Part shown: one piece after another, positions 11,832 through 22,948 of the stretch
Numbering within the stretch: the first letter of the stretch is position 1
How the letters are laid out: every line of letters starts with the position of its first letter
Assembly (NCBI GenBank): GCA_015345905.1
Contig: JADDTR010000005.1
Span: forward strand, 868,001 to 932,000
Length of the DNA: 64,000 nucleotides
Source: Aotearoamyces nothofagi
Taxonomy: Eukaryota > Ascomycota > Leotiomycetes > Leotiales > Tympanidaceae
Direction of reading: 5' to 3'
Notes under the pieces: generated by a model
What the model saw: only the letters and a program-made list of their open reading frames with translations
What the model was told of the DNA's origin: nothing
Database searches by the model: none
Program-made: the position numbers and the translations under genes

Positions 11832-12790
11832 ATTTCGTTGAAAGGTTTTTCTCTGCCTATCAGCACTTGAGAAGATATGCTAAAATTGCTTTTGTACACT
11901 TTTTTTTCATGTCTATTTATACCCATAATTCAGGCGTTTGGGTACTGGGGAGATTGAAATGAGCTTTGCAAACATGACTGACAGTCTGAGGTGAGGGAAG
12001 CCTGAGAGGGAGACGATTAGTTAATGCCAATCTTAATTATAATCGGATTATAAATTCGAATGGACCTTTTTAATCTCAATCTTTCTCATTCTAGTTCAGT
12101 AGTCCCTTACAATTTCTGAGATACAATCGTAATTATACTGGAAGAATATTTCGTATTCGCTGCATTTTTAACGAAATTAACGGATTTAAATATAATTATT
12201 TAAGTCCCCGACAAGTCTTTAACCCAACATCAAAGTATCTAAGTTTGTAGGCTTTTGAAGTAAATGACATCTATTGCTTCTCCATACGAGAAACCTGTAG
12301 TTGCTAATTCTAACGTGAAGTCCTAAAGAAATCAATCAAATAATACAGATATGCTTCCGATAGTAATCACGATAAGCTCATTCCTTCCGAGAACGGATCA
12401 CCCCGCAAAGTACGATTAGACGTACTGTACCTCTCAAGAATCTCCCTCTATCACTACAACTTATACCACAACTCATTATTCCACACTCGTTGGCTTGTTT
12501 GCTTCATGCGTAAATATTCTATCTGGTCTCATGTGTACTCCAAGAACCCTTGACCTTATGAACGACGCATAGTCAAGGTCTGCACAGGTATTTCTCCGTC
12601 ATCCTGGCGACATAGCCTATGCGCGCTGCCAGACTGACTCCTTGTGCAGTCTATCCTCGAACCTCTACTCCTATTATTTTCCTTCGCTTTGGGATTATTG
12701 ACATTGTCTCAACCTACGTCCCTCGGCTTATAAAGACCACCCTCGAGCACTCCGCGCGAAGTATCCTACATACCTCCTAAACACCACGTA
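11832..12790. other. Intergenic with AT-rich tract
   Basis: About 1 kb without a gene. Positions about 12015-12245 are clearly richer in A/T than the flanks (TTAATTATAATCGG, then ATTTAAATATAATT). The right part is C/T-rich and leads to the next gene. Confidence 0.5.
12728..12735 (+). promoter_or_regulatory. Candidate TATA box for the UBC7-like gene
   Basis: TTATAAAG lies 56 bp before the start codon at 12791, after a C/T-rich stretch. Position fits a fungal core promoter with a short leader, but the match alone is weak evidence. Confidence 0.35.
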
Positions 12791-13509
12791 ATGCCGCTAC
12801 CAAATCCCGCAACAGGCGCAGCTGGCCTCCTGGCACGGCAACTGAAGAATATTCAGAATGATAAGGATATACCAGGCATCTCATGTGGCCTTGTTGATGA
12901 TGAGAATGTGTTCGAATGGGAGGTTATGCTCATGATCAGCGACGATTGCCGGTATTACGGCGGTATGTTTCACACCCTCCCTTTTCTCTCGCACAAGGCT
13001 GACATATGTACACAGGAGCCAACTTTCGTGCCAACCTAGTCTTTCCGCAAAACTATCCCTTAGAACCGCCGACTATGAAGTTTGTCGACACGATTCCCTT
13101 CCACCCGAATGTGTACCCCGATGGCAGAGTTTGCATATCGATTTTGCATCCACCGGAAGATGATAAATATGGTTATGAATCTGCGGCTGAAAGATGGTCA
13201 CCTGTTCAGACGCCTGAGACTATTTTGATATCTGTGGTATGTCTACATTCTACTATATTTAAATATTCTAAAAGAGTTTGTCACGGAAAATAAATTCCAC
13301 AATACGATTGAATGGCTGCATGGCTAGAATGGGAGGATCCGCTGACACCATCTTAGATAAGTCTCCTCCATAGCCCGAACGACGAAAGCCCTGCAAACGT
13401 GGAGGCTGCGGTGTTGTGGAGAGAAGATCAGAAGTCGGATAGTGCGAAGTCGAAAGAGTTCAAGAGGAGGACTAGGCGCAATGTGAGGGAGAGTCTTGGA
13501 GAGGATTGA
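12791..13509 (+). CDS. Ubiquitin-conjugating enzyme E2, UBC7/UBC15 (UBE2G) type
   Basis: E2 of the class that includes yeast Ubc7, which serves ER-associated degradation, and fission yeast Ubc15. Exons are 12791..12962, 13016..13236 and 13357..13509, giving 181 residues. The HPN motif is HPNVYPDGRVC, with the catalytic Cys about residue 97. It is followed by the class-defining insertion (HPPEDDKYGYESAAERW) and then SPNDESPANVEAA. The C-terminus is basic, with Arg/Lys-rich KRRTRRNVRE. No membrane anchor is seen, as in Ubc7, which is recruited by Cue1. Overall it resembles Ubc15/UBE2G1 at least as much as Ubc7, so I leave the symbol blank. Confidence 0.93.
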
Positions 13510-13809
13510 GCATAAATATATATTTCTTGCAGCCACTATAAAGGTTAACCCGAGGTCGAATGGTTACAGGGTTTTCTGGCATTCAATTGCATAACTGGAC
13601 GATATTTATTGGCAGCTTGTGGCGTCTTAAGCACCTAGACGCCATTAAGAAGCAACTAGCGTTTTCAACTACGTTTGAAGTAGCAATGTCGAAAGCTACA
13701 GAGTCTAGTTCTTTTTAGCACATATTAACTGCAATGAAAACACTTATTTAAAGCAACTTTTGATATTATCATATCTTCTTTTTCTTGCCAAGGTATATAA
13801 CGATGCTCT
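13510..13809. other. Convergent intergenic region, UBC7-like / ALG1
   Basis: Three hundred bases between two 3' ends. No gene is seen; both transcripts must terminate here. Confidence 0.5.
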
Positions 13810-15323
13810 TCAGTCACGCAGACCCAGAACTCTCCCTGCAACCCTATCCCATTCCTCATCCCACCTCCTGCTTCCCTCTTTAGCAGCGCCTTCGCGAAGA
13901 TGATCGAGCTCCTTATTTCCCTGTGCAAACAGTTCCGTCAGGACCGTCGCTAGCTCCTCACTAGTCTCAAACCCCATTCCATTAACGCCCTCCGTGACCA
14001 GCTCGGGCCAGCTCTCATAAGCTGCATATCCAGTAACCGGAAGTCCGGCACCGAACATGTCGACGACCTTCATGGGAAGATCGACGCCGCTGCTGCTCAT
14101 GTGCAGACAGACGCCGAGGTCCGCGCTTGCGAGAAGCAGCGCATAGTCTTCTGTTGTCAGCCAGGCGCTGAGGATGGTGACGCTGTCGAGTTGTTTGGAA
14201 GCTTGAAGCTCGGTGATGCGGGACATGTAGTGTTGCTTCTGTGGGCCTTTACCGGTTATGACGGCGAGTATTGGTGGTAGGGATGGGGATTTGGAGCGTG
14301 TGGAGGAGTAGGATACGAGTGCTGAGAGGAGGAGGCTGAAGTCTTCATCCGGGGTCCAGGATGTGCTGCTGACTAGCAGACGAGTCTTTCCTGAGATTAT
14401 GGCTTCGGCGTGGTCTTTTGTCTGTGGGAGACGGGAGAGGAAAGCTCGACGCGCGGAAGGACTTGAGATTGGTTGGAAGACGGCGGCGGGGCGGTCGTGG
14501 AGAGTTAAAATGGGAGAACGGATGGAGTATGGAGGGCGGCGAAGCTGGCGGGACATGGCCTCTGTTACGGCGAAGGAAGCGGTTGGGGCCCATCGGCCCA
14601 GGAGAGATTCGTAGGCTTTGGAAATGCGTACGAACGGGTGGGATGCGCCGCGGGTACCGGCCAGGATGGTCCAGCCATAGTTGTGCCAGTCAATTATGAG
14701 GTGGGTATTCCTGAGGAAACAGATTACAAAAGCAATTAGGAGGGTCGGTATTGATGGTGGGTTCTAGTGATGGTTAGTGAGGTATGGGACGTTGGACGGG
14801 ACGGGGATACGTACTTGGACGAGGAGCCATCGTGCTGGTCGCGTGCCATAGCCTAGAGCGTGGACGAGAGTCCATATCTGCCATAAGACTTTGAGTGGAC
14901 CGATAAATATAAATGGGATGCCTTTAGATTGTAAGGTTCGTAGGACTGAGGGCGGTGGTGAGAGGGGGACAATCGAGATTAACGGATTGTTCACAAGGCC
15001 AGGGTGTAACGCAGATTCTGGAGGTCTGTCAGTGCAGTTCTTCATGTGAGAAATACAGCCGTACCTTCATATCCAATAACATCAACCCTGCCACCATGCT
15101 TTGCTATGCTCATGGCATGATACTGCATTCGAGGACTTCGTCCTATATCCCCGAGAACCAGCACTTGGACGGAGATTTTGGGCTCATGCTTCGATGCATC
15201 TTCAGCGGGATTGCCTGTCCTCGTGGGAGGAGAGTGTCGTATATAGCGCGATGGTAAACAGAGTAATAATGTGGTAAATGCAGAAGAGACCAGAACTGCT
15301 AGGCTTAGGAGTACTTCGAACAT
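13810..15323 (-). CDS. ALG1: Chitobiosyldiphosphodolichol beta-1,4-mannosyltransferase (Alg1)
   Basis: Adds the first mannose to dolichol-PP-GlcNAc2 on the cytosolic face of the ER. Minus-strand exons are 15065..15323, 14815..15017 and 13810..14763, giving 471 residues. The N-terminus is a membrane helix ([19 protein letters not shown]), followed by the GT33 features [14 protein letters not shown], the hydrophobic [10 protein letters not shown] segment and [10 protein letters not shown]. The C-terminal half carries the retaining glycosyltransferase nucleotide-sugar site: [49 protein letters not shown]. Both introns (47 and 51 bp) restore the frame exactly. The window also encodes ALG9 of the same pathway, 41 kb away. 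Confidence 0.95.
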
Positions 15324-15978
15324 TGTATTGTGAGAGGGGCGGACGCGCTGTTAGAGCATTCTGCTTTGATTGTAGCTGAGATCAAGAATGATATATCTAC
15401 CGCGCTTCAAGTACAAAGCACCTCAAAGATGAAGTCAAATGGAAGTAGGATCGAGAATCTCTCCATGCATTCAATCGTCTATATCTCGTCGCGCTCGTTT
15501 TGGCATTTGTGTCGATTCTGCCATCAACTGCCGCCTCGGGCCGGCCGTGGTCGCGGGTCTTTTTCTCGGGCGCACCGCAGGCTGGTCGCGGCAGCTAAAC
15601 CCCTGTTAGACGCATTAGATGACGACGCACAGGGCCAATCACAATAGTGGATGCGGGACACGACAGTTCCCTGACAGCCTTAGGGGAAAGCGCATCAACA
15701 CTGCTGCCAAGGCCGCTCTGGGAGCAGCAAAATCCCACCTCGACGGCCATCAGATACGAAACCACCACACTCCACGCAGCCAACTCCAAGGAACATCCAA
15801 ATACAACAAGCACAGTCACTCTAACATTCGTCCGACCGGTTCTACGCTTTCAATTCTGCTCCCTATCCATCGGAGGACCACCAAACAAGACGGGTACATC
15901 TCAGAAAGCCGCATGCGCAAGACTGCGACAACAACTCAAGCTTTACTGCTTGGTTAGAGAGAGGTCGGTAGCCATACC
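15324..15978. other. Divergent intergenic region, ALG1 / zinc transporter
   Basis: About 650 bp between two start codons. Reading frames of moderate length occur on both strands but are G/C-driven and show no family resemblance. Confidence 0.55.
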
Positions 15979-17740
15979 ATGGCTTCGACATATGCCCTTC
16001 CCATTTCTGCCATACCACACAGCCACGCAGGTGTACATCCCCATTCGTATGCCGGCCACTCGCCGTCACGATCGCTCTCGCCCAGCAAGCTCGGCCCAAA
16101 TGGCCACCAAGCTGGCAACAGCCCACAGATGTTACGGCAAGAGCGAGCGAATGGATCCGTAATTATCCATTCACGCTCTGAATCCCCCTATGGCCACGAG
16201 TACGGCTATGCCCATGACCATAGTCACGACCACGGCCATTCGAGAACGAACAGCAGTTTACCGACACCGCCGGATAGCAATTGCTTAGGTAGTAATGAGA
16301 AAATGGAGGATCATCCACACGACCATTCTCATAGCCATTACCATGACCATTCACCATTCATTGGAGTTGATTTGGATGAAAAATCTCAACCTCATATTCA
16401 CGACTCTCACTCTCACTCACACGATCACAGTCATGATGGCCATAGTCACTGTGGGAATTCTCATGGCACATCGGAAAAGAGATCCAGGTTTACGAAATTA
16501 TTACTACCCTATGCGGAAGGGATTCCGCTCCTACATTCAATTCTGGTTGAAAAAGATTCCCGACGCATCTTCTACTTCATGACGTTGGTGCTCTTGTCTT
16601 CCTTATTGCAGTCTATAGCTAACAGCTAGCTAGCTTGAACTTTGCATTTATGATGGTTCAGGCTGTTTATGGCTTTCTCACAGACTCTTTGGGTCTCCTG
16701 AGTGACAGCATACATATGTTCTTTGACTGCTTAGCACTCGGTCTTGGATTATTTGCATCAGTATCAAGTAAATGGCCTCCAAGTGAACGTTTTCCATATG
16801 GGTTTGGGAAAATAGAGTACTTGTCAGGTTTCGGAAATGGGGTGTTTTTGATGTAAGCATTGCCCGATGTTTTCACATTAAAAATTGCCAAAGCTGATTC
16901 ATAAATAGGTTAATAAGTATTGAGATTATGATTGAAGCAATGGAGCGTCTGGCCGATGGACGAGAAACAAAACGACTCACGGAACTATTCGTCGTAAGTT
17001 CCATGGGCTTAGCAGTCAATCTAGTCGGTATGGCTGCTTTTGGCCACCATCACCACGGCCATGATCACTCACATGGCGGTCACAATCATAGCCATGAGGA
17101 AAAATCTGGTGGCCATGACCATGACCATCACGACCACACAGGCGTGTCATCCATGACAATTCCTGCTACGCCGCTTTCTACCAGCCCACCATCGCGCAGC
17201 CATGTATCACATTCCCACGACCACGACAATGAGAATATGAGGGGTATATTTTTGCATGTTCTTGCAGACACAATGGGCAGTGCTGCTGTTATAGTATCGA
17301 CAGTCCTCATTTACTTTCTTGGCTGGCCAGGATGGGATCCACTTGCATCGTGTCTTATCGCTGTTCTCATTTTCATGTCATCGCTTCCTCTTGTTAGCAG
17401 CTGTGCAAAGCGCTTACTCTTGACTGTCCCCGACGATATAGAGTACGAGCTTCGCGATACTCTAGCTAGTATTAGTGGGCTAAGGGGTGTGGCAAGCTAT
17501 TCCGTCCCCAGATTCTGGATGGCGGATAAAAAGGCCGGAGAGGACGGCGAAAAGGTACTTGGCGTGATGCATGTGATTGCAGTAAGAGGAGCTGATTTGA
17601 ACGATGTGCGGGAGAGGACAAGGGCTTTGCTGTCTAGCCATGGAATGGATGTTGTCGTACAGGTCGACCGGGAGGGAGATGGAAAGTGCTGGTGCGCTGG
17701 GGATGCTGCAAGATCACCGTCAACGTCGAGGTATAGCTGA
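15979..17740 (+). CDS. Cation diffusion facilitator zinc transporter, MSC2/ZnT5-like
   Basis: Predicted Zn2+/H+ antiporter of the secretory pathway (yeast Msc2 acts at ER/Golgi). Exons are 15979..16583, 16634..16852 and 16909..17740, giving 551 residues. The first 170 residues are a His-rich cytosolic domain with many HxH and HSHDH runs. The metal site in the membrane is HMFFD (with SDSIHMFFD) and, in the fifth helix, HVLADTMGS; a second His-rich loop (HHHHGHDHSHGG) lies between. Intron 1 has an unusual donor, GTTGGT, a CTAAC branch point and the acceptor CTAG. Only this splice joins FYFMT to LNFAFMMVQ, as the family requires, and it removes in-frame stops near 16627-16637. Without it the gene appears as three pieces. 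Confidence 0.92.
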
Positions 17741-18215
17741 TTTATCGATATATTAAGCTTCTGTTGGGACATATCTGCATAAGACAGCATTATTTTGGGG
17801 GTTAAAGACATAGATCAATGATACCATGCATAAGATATGAATATGGCCCAAGGTGTGACATTTAAAAATGAGCCGACTTTTTCGAAGGATGCAAGCATTA
17901 CGAACTGCAGCGTTGTGCCGTTGTCTCCGCCGTCTCCGTTGACCCTTTTCTCCACAACCCCAGATTGCGGTTCACCCGCGTGGGCGGAAGCAAAACGCCG
18001 AGCGCATGCCTCGGCACAACACAGGGAGCTCCCGCTGGCATGAGCGCTGCCAGAATGCCGAAGCTGCCCACTCCTTGATGCTTAGTGATTGCAGGAAAAC
18101 TAAACATTAACACGTGCGAGCCCTTCTTATTCTTCTGAGCTTCTGCTGCGCTCGTCGCCCTCTTTCTCCAATTATCCCAGCTGCACAGAGCGTCTCTGCC
18201 TTCCCCGCAACAACC
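17741..18215. other. Intergenic, zinc transporter to carnitine carrier
   Basis: About 475 bp. The part 18110-18215 could be read as an N-terminal extension of the carrier, from an ATG at 18114, but looks like C/T-rich leader. Confidence 0.5.
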
Positions 18216-19337
18216 ATGTCTTCTCCAAACTCACCTGGCGCAAAAATCAACCACGCATTAGACAGCGCACTCCCAGCAACAGTGTCAGAGAAACTGCCCC
18301 ATCTACCAGAGACCTTGGCCGAGGTGGAAGAGGATGCACAAATAGTAGCCACGAAATCCCTATCAGGATTACGGTCTCTTGCTGCTGGTGGGTTTGGTGG
18401 TATCTGTGCTGTTATTGTGGGGCATCCGTTTGATCTTGTAAAGGTACGGTTGCAGACCGCAGAGAGAGGCGTGTATAAGAATGCCATCGATGTGGTGACG
18501 AAGAGTGTCGCGAAGGATGGCCTGGCAAGAGGACTATACGCAGGTGTGAGTGCACCGCTGGTTGGCGTTACGCCCATGTGTAAGCCTACCCTGAATTCTC
18601 CCTGCACTCAAATCACTCCTTTACATCCTACATCTTCATTCATAATGTGCTAATTGGTCCTCATAGTCGCTGTGTCCTTCTGGGGCTATGATGTAGGCAA
18701 AAACCTTGTCCATCGCTTTTCTACTGTCGAGAACAATCAACTCTCGATCGCACAAGTGTCCGCAGCTGGATTCTTCTCCGCTATCCCTATGACAGCAATC
18801 ACAGCACCATTCGAGCGTGTGAAGGTTCTCCTACAAATCCAAGGCCAAAAGACACTTGCCCCAGGCGAGAAGCCAAAATATTCTGGTGGTGTGGATGTTG
18901 TGAAACAACTGTATAAGGAGGGCGGTGTCCGAAGTGTGTTCAGAGGCAGTGCAGCAACATTAGCACGGGATGGTCCTGGCTCAGCTGCATATTTTGCCGC
19001 ATACGAATATATCAAGCGTAGGTTGACACCTATAGATCCCCTGACAGGAAAGCCCTCGGGGACTCTCAGCCTGCCAGCCGTTACAGCCGCAGGTGCTGCG
19101 GCAGGCGTGGCAATGTGGATTCCCGTCTTCCCAGTGGATACAGTCAAGTCGAGATTACAGACCATGGAAGGCCACCCGACAGTTGGTGGTGTTATCAAGG
19201 GCTTATATCAGGCTGGTGGTCTGAAGGCCTTCTTTCCTGGATTTGGACCAGCGATTGCAAGAGCTGTGCCTGCGAATGCAGCAACATTCTTAGGTGTGGA
19301 ATTAGCACATCAGGCTATGAACAAGGCTTTTGGTTAA
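18216..19337 (+). CDS. Mitochondrial carnitine/acylcarnitine carrier
   Basis: Exchanges acylcarnitine for carnitine across the inner mitochondrial membrane (Aspergillus AcuH, yeast Crc1). Exons are 18216..18579 and 18667..19337, giving 344 residues. Three ~100-residue carrier repeats each carry the signature PxDxxKxRxQ or a close form: PFDLVKVRLQ, PFERVKVLLQ and PVDTVKSRLQ. Tell-tale blocks for this subfamily are GVTPMFAVSFWGYDVGK, across the splice site, and ARAVPANAATFLGVE. An upstream in-frame ATG at 18114 would add 34 residues, which look like leader sequence; I chose 18216 (MSSPNSPG) because family members start near there. The N-terminal ~60 residues before the first repeat are longer than in yeast. 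Confidence 0.94.
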
Positions 19338-19685
19338 GGCGGATTGGTCACGACTAAATGCGGGTCTTTGCTTATGGGCGATGGCTAAAGTGCAATAGAG
19401 GTAAGCAGGGCGTGCTGACATTCGGACATGTATAATTATCAAGGCATTGCGGCATAGCACACTATCATATAAGGCTTTCATAACGCAGTGATATTCTGCT
19501 GATATTGAGGCGTATTTTCTGTGACACTTTAAAAGTTCATGTTCAGCCTTGCGTGATTCCTGGAACAAGGCACACAAGGCTCGCTAGTGAATGACGTCGA
19601 TACGTAACCCCTCGAACCCCAAATACCAACAGCAAGAGGTAGCATTTAACTACTCTCAATATCCAAAATCTATCATGCGATAAGA
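19338..19685. other. Intergenic, carrier to PTEN-like gene
   Basis: About 350 bp with nothing recognisable. Confidence 0.5.
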
Positions 19686-21386
19686 ATGGCTTCATTATTA
19701 CGCCAACTAATCGCCAGTCCCCGAACACGACATCCGGACTCTAACCTCGACCTCTGCTACGTCACACCTTTCTTAATCGCAACATCTGGCCCGTCAGGCA
19801 CATATCCACAGAGAGCGTATCGCAACCCTCTCGACCAACTGGTCAAATTCCTAGATGGTGCACACGGGGAGGATTGGTGCATCTGGGAGTTTCGGGCAGA
19901 AGGAACGGGATACCCAGACAAAGAAGTGAGGGGAAAAGTCAGACATTATCCATGGCCTGATCACCATCCGCCACCGTTTGGAATTGTGCCGCTTGTCATG
20001 GCAGGGATGAGGAATTGGCTGTCTGAGGGCGAGGAGCCGCAAACGCGGGCAGGAAACGAGAACACGGAGATAGAAGCAAAGGGTGGAAAAGGGCTGGATG
20101 TGGAGAAAAGGAACGGGAGAGTTGTAGTGGTACACTGTAAGGCAGGAAAGGGAAGGAGTGGTACGATGGCTTGCTCATATCTGATATCAGAGTGTGGGTG
20201 GATGGAAGATCAAGCACTGGCAAGATTCACAGAGAGGAGGATGAGGCCGGGGTTTGGCCAAGGTGTGTCGATTCCCAGTCAGCTAAGATGGGTGGGATAT
20301 GTCAATCGATGGACACAGGGTGGAAAGAAATATGTCGAGAGACCGATTGAGATTCTTGAAGTGCACATCTGGGGCTTAAGAGATGGTGTCAAGGTGGCCG
20401 TCGAAGGATACCTTGAGGATGGAAAGAAAATCAAGACGCACCACGTCTTTGCCAAGAATGAACGACTGGTTGTTGAAGGAAATACACCAGGTGGAGCAGG
20501 GTTCACAGACATGATTTCAGATATGTACAAAAACCAAAGATCTTCATCTGCAAACAAGGATTTGTCAACCTTTCTGGATGGATCGAACGAGAGCCTAGTA
20601 GAAGGAGCCCAAAGGCGAAAAACATCTCCACTACAGTCGAAGCAGATCGACATCACCAGGGACAACGCTGACTCAGAGGTCGGTGGCAGCGCAGTTATGT
20701 TCAAGCCGGCCAAACCACTAATTGTTCCTTCAAGCGATATCAATATTGACTTTGAGAGGAGAAATAAAGCGGGATATGGCATGACCATGGTGACTTCAGT
20801 CGCTCATGTATGGTTCAACGCCTTCTTTGAGGGCAGAGGTCCGGAGAGAGATGGCAAAGCCGAGGATACAGGAGTGTTTGAAATTGAATGGGATAAAATG
20901 GACGGCATCAAAGGCTCACTCCGTAAAGGCACAAGAGCACTTGATCGCCTCGCCGTCGTCTGGCGTGTCTATGAGCCCGGACCCGGCCAAGCCGGCGGCG
21001 CCAAGGAAGTCCACGAGCCAGGAACGGACAGTCCTGTCCCTGAATTAGCTGCATCAGATTGGAAAGGCCATAATGACGAAGCACCTGGTCTTGGAAAAGA
21101 CCTCGGGCTTCGAACCGAAAGTCCCTATAGCGCGAATGTGAGTAAAGCTAGCAGCGTGAAGAGCAAAGAAGAGGAGGAGAAGGATGAGAAGGACGAGAAG
21201 GAACTTGACGATGATTCAGTCAAGGGTGTGAAGAGTAGTGGTCCAGAGGGCGAGGAGGATATCGATGTTAATGTCAACGATATGCCGCAGCCGGCAGCTG
21301 ATGCACTGGAGCCAACGCTGAAGGAGGTAAACAATGGACTTCATACCGCCTCAAGTACAACGCCGCGTCGCGCAACAGACAATTAG
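19686..21386 (+). CDS. PTEN/Tep1-like lipid phosphatase
   Basis: Predicted phosphatidylinositol 3,4,5-trisphosphate 3-phosphatase. A single exon of 566 residues. The catalytic loop HCKAGKGRSGT (His150, Cys151, Arg157) is nearly identical to the PTEN P-loop, including the two Lys typical of lipid specificity. The preceding acidic loop is YPWPDHHPPPF near 88-98. The N-terminal block LDLCYVTPFLIA and PQRAYRNPLDQLVKFLD is also PTEN-like. A ~30-residue charged insertion (about 113-143) separates the two loops. After the phosphatase domain come a likely C2-like region (EILEVHIWGL..., MVTSVAHVWFNAFFEG) and an acidic, Lys/Glu-rich disordered tail (about 470-566). Yeast Tep1 is the nearest named relative; it is longer than human PTEN (403). 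Confidence 0.9.
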   Translation: MASLLRQLIASPRTRHPDSNLDLCYVTPFLIATSGPSGTYPQRAYRNPLDQLVKFLDGAHGEDWCIWEFRAEGTGYPDKEVRGKVRHYPWPDHHPPPFGIVPLVMAGMRNWLSEGEEPQTRAGNENTEIEAKGGKGLDVEKRNGRVVVVHCKAGKGRSGTMACSYLISECGWMEDQALARFTERRMRPGFGQGVSIPSQLRWVGYVNRWTQGGKKYVERPIEILEVHIWGLRDGVKVAVEGYLEDGKKIKTHHVFAKNERLVVEGNTPGGAGFTDMISDMYKNQRSSSANKDLSTFLDGSNESLVEGAQRRKTSPLQSKQIDITRDNADSEVGGSAVMFKPAKPLIVPSSDINIDFERRNKAGYGMTMVTSVAHVWFNAFFEGRGPERDGKAEDTGVFEIEWDKMDGIKGSLRKGTRALDRLAVVWRVYEPGPGQAGGAKEVHEPGTDSPVPELAASDWKGHNDEAPGLGKDLGLRTESPYSANVSKASSVKSKEEEEKDEKDEKELDDDSVKGVKSSGPEGEEDIDVNVNDMPQPAADALEPTLKEVNNGLHTASSTTPRRATDN

Positions 21387-22948
21387 ATTATGATTGGCAT
21401 TCTGGGACGCGAATAGCTTGGGAGATGAAAATTAAGCATGGGCGAGACTTGAAGTGATATCCAGCATAAGACATTGGAGTTGGGATGGGGGCCATGGAAA
21501 AAACGGTAGAAAATGCCATAATAGATTACATATCGAGGAAGGCACATTATTTTGAGATCATTGCTATATATTTCATATCCTACTGCCTGCATATGCATTG
21601 TTTTTCTTGCTGTCCTCTTGTTGGCGTCCTTGCATATTTAAAGCTGAAAAACAGATAGGGGACTATAACACATTTGAGATATCCTTGTAATTTTATCAGA
21701 GCTCGGCGCACTATATCAACAAGTGGAACATGCTTTCGAAATAGGTGCAGAAGTCCTGGCATTCGAAGCTTAGACCGTGCTTGATGTGTCGAAATTGTGT
21801 CTCAAGCTTAGAACCGGCCTACTGCTATCCACAGCTGTCAGCATCCTATGACGGAAAAGAAGAGATTGAGGGACTAACGCTTCCTTGACATAAGGGGATA
21901 CGTCCGCCTTGTCATGTTGGTGGTAGTCGCAAGATGGGGCCGTTCGGGGATTCCTTATATGATTGCCCCCCTGCCTCTCATCATAATGAAGGCATCCGTG
22001 AGCAGCTAGTCGCAGGTCCATCCGGCCTCAAGCAACTCCGTAGTCTTAATAGGAGATGAGAATATGAATATCCAGACAGGAATTCCAGCCTCTCTGCGAG
22101 TCCCTATAACCCCCCCATGCCCTTGCACACCTTAGCGCCTATGTCGCTCGGTGTCGGAGACTGCCAGTCTGATATCAGCTGTTGGCTCTGGGCGACTACT
22201 GGGATGTCTCTTACCATCTGGGTCTGACTGTCTCCGAGTTCCAAATGCGAGTTGGGGGTTGGGGAGGTTGCTGTCGTTGCTGCTGCTGCTGCTGCTGCTG
22301 CTGTTGTTGCAGTGAGGGGGTGGAAGGTCGGGTTTCCCCTTCTTAGATCAAGTGGGGAAAATGACTCAATTAAAGTGAATTGCTGAATTGCTGACCTTCA
22401 CACGGCTTTCAAAACCTGTTATGCCATATTTGGAAAAGGGAATCCTTATTGAACTTAACCTATTCCTCTTTGAATAGCTTGTCTATTGGAGTCCAATATG
22501 TAGGAGGGCAGACGAAAGTTACAGGATACTTAAATGATATTGCTAGACCCAAGCTAGGTGTCGTAATGACGAACAAGTGATAATGATATCTGAAAATTGG
22601 CAGCACTGAACAAAATAAATGCAAATGGCTAACAGCTGAGTATACGTAATTCCATTGATAAACTAAAGAGCCACAGCAAATAATACTGCCTGATGGACTA
22701 CGAGTACACCGCAAACCCCTCACCCAGTCCTAATCTCTGAAACGAGGAAATCTGTCCGCTTGCATGATGCTTAAAAGACATCAGGAAACCTACGCAAATT
22801 CTCATTCTTATCGCATCTATTCCACACCGTCCTTCCGTCTTTCTTCCACTGCTTGATTGCTGCACTGTCTGCATCCACTGTCCGCGCTTCACCGACACAT
22901 CCAGAAGGACTCTCCTCAGACTAATTTCAAGTATCTGGCCAATGAAGA
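21387..22948. other. Convergent intergenic region with trinucleotide repeat
   Basis: About 1.6 kb between the 3' ends of the PTEN-like and POM33-like genes. No supported gene. It contains a TGC repeat (listed separately) flanked by a G-rich segment (about 22250-22340). Confidence 0.55.
22278..22301. repeat. (TGC)8 microsatellite
   Basis: Eight perfect TGC units followed by imperfect TGT/TGC units, in non-coding DNA. It is likely to vary in length between strains. Confidence 0.9.

Noticed and set aside
15647-16162. 171-codon frame overlapping the start of the zinc transporter
   Set aside because: Different frame from the true gene, no family resemblance, and overlaps its first exon.
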